Part shown: positions 7,220-8,754 of the stretch, piece after piece | How positions within the stretch are numbered: the stretch's first letter is position 1 | Layout of the letters: each line of letters starts with the position of its first letter | Assembly: GCA_900554595.1 (NCBI GenBank) | Contig: USHZ01000082.1 | Location: 1 to 8,754 of the forward strand | DNA: 8,754 nt | Source: an uncultured Collinsella sp. | Lineage (GTDB): Bacteria > Actinomycetota > Coriobacteriia > Coriobacteriales > Coriobacteriaceae | Direction of reading: 5' to 3' | The notes under the pieces: generated by a model | The model's database searches: none | Seen by the model: only the letters and a program-made list of their open reading frames with translations | What the model was told of the DNA's origin: nothing | Position numbers and translations under genes: made by a program

Positions 7220-8593
7220 ATGGACATAACCATCTCCCTTATTACCACGCTCGTTCTGACGCTTATCAACGGCTACTTCTCTATGTCCGAGATGGCTCTC
7301 ACCACGGCTAAGCGCGCCGTGTTGGAACACGATGCCGAGGAGGGCGATAAGCGCGCCGAGCGCGCCGTTCAGCTTGCCGCCGATTCCGACCAACTGCTCG
7401 CCACCATCCAGGTCGCCATCACGCTCGTGGGCTTCGCCTCGTCCGCCGTCGCCTCGACGAGCCTGTCCGACCCGCTCGCCACGTGGCTCATGAGCTTTGG
7501 CATCGCGCCGCTTTCCGCCATCGCGCGCGGCCTGGCGCCGGTCATCATCACCGTCGCCGTCGCCTTTGTGTCCATCGTGATCGGCGAGCTCGTGCCCAAG
7601 CGCATCGGTCTTGCTAACGCAGAGGGCGTATCCAAACAGGTCGTGGGACCGCTCTCCGTGTTTCAAAAGATCGCCCGCCCGCTCGTGTGGCTGACCGGTG
7701 CTTGCTCTGACGGCCTGGCCCGCATCCTGCGCATCAAGAGCGCCGATGACCGCCAGAATGTCTCGGAGGAAGAGATCAAGTACATGGTCTCGGAGCAGGA
7801 CGACCTGCTCGACGAGGAAAAGCGCATGATCCACGAGATCTTTGACCTGGGCGACACCGTTGCCCGCGAGGTCATGGTGCCGCGCGTGGACACCACCATG
7901 TGCGAGGACGACGAGACGGTCGCTGACGTGCTGTCCACCATGCGCCAGACCGGCTTTAGCCGCATCCCCGTCTATCACGAGGACCCCGACAACGTCGCGG
8001 GCATCGCGCACATCAAGGACCTGATCCAGCCCGCGCTCGACGGCAAGGGCGACCAGCCCATTGCCGATTACCTGCGCGATGCCACCTTTGTGCCCGATAC
8101 CAAGGACATCCTGCCGCTGCTGTCCGAGATGCAGACTTCGCACGACCAGATCGTGGTCGTCGTGGACGAGTACGGCGGCACGGCGGGCATCATCACCATC
8201 GAAGATATCGTCGAGGAGATCGTCGGCGAGATCGAGGACGAGTTCGACCCCGACAACAAGTACCTCACGCGCCTCTCGCGCCGTGAGTGGCTCGTCGATG
8301 GGCGTTTTTCGTGCGATGACGCGATTGAGCTTGGTTGGCCGCTCGAGGAAAGCGATGATTATGAGACCATCGCCGGCTGGATTTTGGAACTTTGCGACTC
8401 GGTGCCCGACATCGGAGAGGTGTTTGAGGTCGCGGGGTACAAGTTCAAGGTACAGTCGATGCGTGGCCAGCGCATCTCGCTCATTCGCGTGATCGCTCCG
8501 GCCGAAACCGATAAGAAGGATTCCGAGTCCTCGGCAGAGAAGCCGGCGGCGTCGGGTGTGGGCTCTGCGGATCCGCACGATGGCGACGAGTAG
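7220..8593 (+). CDS. CNNM/CBS/CorC-domain membrane protein (hemolysin C family)
   Basis: A 457-residue protein of the CNNM-CorC family, linked to Mg2+/Co2+ efflux or magnesium homeostasis. An N-terminal CNNM (DUF21) membrane domain spans about 1-195, with FSMSEMAL (20-27) and GELVPKRIGL (122-131). A CBS pair follows (about 214-340), including MVPRVD (219-224), GFSRIPVY (245-252) and VDEYGGTAGIITIEDI (315-330). A CorC_HlyC domain lies at about 355-427. The last 30 residues are polar and probably disordered. All domains are present and the length is typical. ATG 7220 is chosen because it opens the conserved first membrane helix. The frame stays open upstream to 6986, overlapping the preceding gene, so earlier starts are rejected. 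GGAGG (7200-7204) is unusually far (15 bases); a weaker GAG (7208-7210) is nearer. CBS domains usually sense nucleotides such as Mg-ATP. Confidence 0.94.
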   Translation: MDITISLITTLVLTLINGYFSMSEMALTTAKRAVLEHDAEEGDKRAERAVQLAADSDQLLATIQVAITLVGFASSAVASTSLSDPLATWLMSFGIAPLSAIARGLAPVIITVAVAFVSIVIGELVPKRIGLANAEGVSKQVVGPLSVFQKIARPLVWLTGACSDGLARILRIKSADDRQNVSEEEIKYMVSEQDDLLDEEKRMIHEIFDLGDTVAREVMVPRVDTTMCEDDETVADVLSTMRQTGFSRIPVYHEDPDNVAGIAHIKDLIQPALDGKGDQPIADYLRDATFVPDTKDILPLLSEMQTSHDQIVVVVDEYGGTAGIITIEDIVEEIVGEIEDEFDPDNKYLTRLSRREWLVDGRFSCDDAIELGWPLEESDDYETIAGWILELCDSVPDIGEVFEVAGYKFKVQSMRGQRISLIRVIAPAETDKKDSESSAEKPAASGVGSADPHDGDE

Positions 8594-8610
8594 GGCAAGG
8601 ACGAGTAGGG
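8585..8610 (+). repeat. Short tandem duplication over the CorC stop codon
   Basis: GACGAGTAGGG occurs at 8585-8595 and 8600-8610, a 15-base period that keeps the frame. The first copy carries the CorC stop. The second provides another in-frame TAG and most of the ribosome-binding site of the next gene. Confidence 0.6.
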
Positions 8611-8617
8611 GAGAGTT

Positions 8618-8754
8618 ATGGCAGGCCTGTTCAACATCCTTAAGGTCACCGTCAGCGAGGACAAGATTTGCGCGCACGTGCTGGTGAACCCCGGCATGCC
8701 GCTCATGACCTCGGAGGATATCGAGGCCACGGCGCGCGTGTACTACCTGGTGCC
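8618..8754 (+). CDS. Unidentified protein, 5' part only
   Basis: An open frame starts at ATG 8618 after a good GGGGAG (8608-8613) and continues to the window edge, giving 45 residues that begin MAGLFNILKVTVSEDKICAH. No signal peptide, membrane segment or recognised motif is visible in this part; NPGMPLMTSEDIEATAR is a notably well-formed, possibly conserved stretch. It begins 24 bases after the CorC stop in the same direction, so cotranscription is likely. I do not recognise the family, and no function is offered. Confidence 0.75.
   Translation, partial: MAGLFNILKVTVSEDKICAHVLVNPGMPLMTSEDIEATARVYYLV

Noticed and set aside
7160..8677. Long open frame (505 codons) on the minus strand opposite the CorC gene
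   Set aside because: The plus strand clearly encodes CNNM, CBS and CorC domains; the minus-strand frame is low-complexity in Asp, His, Gly and Arg, typical of an antisense shadow.

Overview
The window reads as a stretch of a high-GC, gene-dense chromosome. Codons favour G/C in the third position, while the intergenic spaces are short and AT-richer. The protein styles and the palindromic intergenic repeats that begin with TTGGGGACAG suggest a gut actinobacterium of class Coriobacteriia, probably Collinsella or a close relative. That assignment is inference from pattern memory; there is no rRNA gene or other marker here.

Layout. (1) 1-234 is intergenic and holds two palindromic repeat elements and a weak candidate promoter. 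(2) 235-3623 is a two-gene ABC exporter operon: a LolD/MacB-type ATPase and an 888-residue FtsX/MacB-type permease with two large extracellular domains. (3) 3624-3819 is a second cluster of the same palindromic repeats, followed by a promoter and a possible 10-codon leaderless upstream ORF. (4) 3820-5025 encodes a DUF362 protein with two [4Fe-4S] ferredoxin motifs. (5) 5026-5276 lies between convergent genes and holds a strong, probably bidirectional terminator joined to a roughly 132-bp long-hairpin element. (6) 5277-6242 (minus strand) encodes a membrane-anchored alpha/beta hydrolase with a complete Ser-Asp-His triad. (7) 6243-6428 is a divergent promoter region with good promoters on both strands and several operator-like palindromes. 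(8) 6429-7112 encodes a hemolysin III/TrhA (PAQR-like) membrane protein. (9) 7220-8593 encodes a CNNM-CBS-CorC ('hemolysin C') membrane protein. (10) 8618-8754 is the start of an unidentified gene that runs off the window and is probably cotranscribed with the CorC gene.

How the genes relate. The ATPase and permease clearly form one exporter; its substrate cannot be read from the sequence. The TrhA-like, CorC-like and unknown genes lie in the same direction with short gaps and may be one transcript concerned with membrane or metal-ion homeostasis (inference). The DUF362 and hydrolase genes appear to be single-gene units. I see no phage, CRISPR, tRNA, rRNA or complete insertion sequence. No new defence or biosynthetic system is evident. 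The most unusual material is non-coding: the modular palindromic repeats flanking the ABC operon in the same order on both sides, the long hairpin between the convergent genes, and the possible leaderless upstream ORF.
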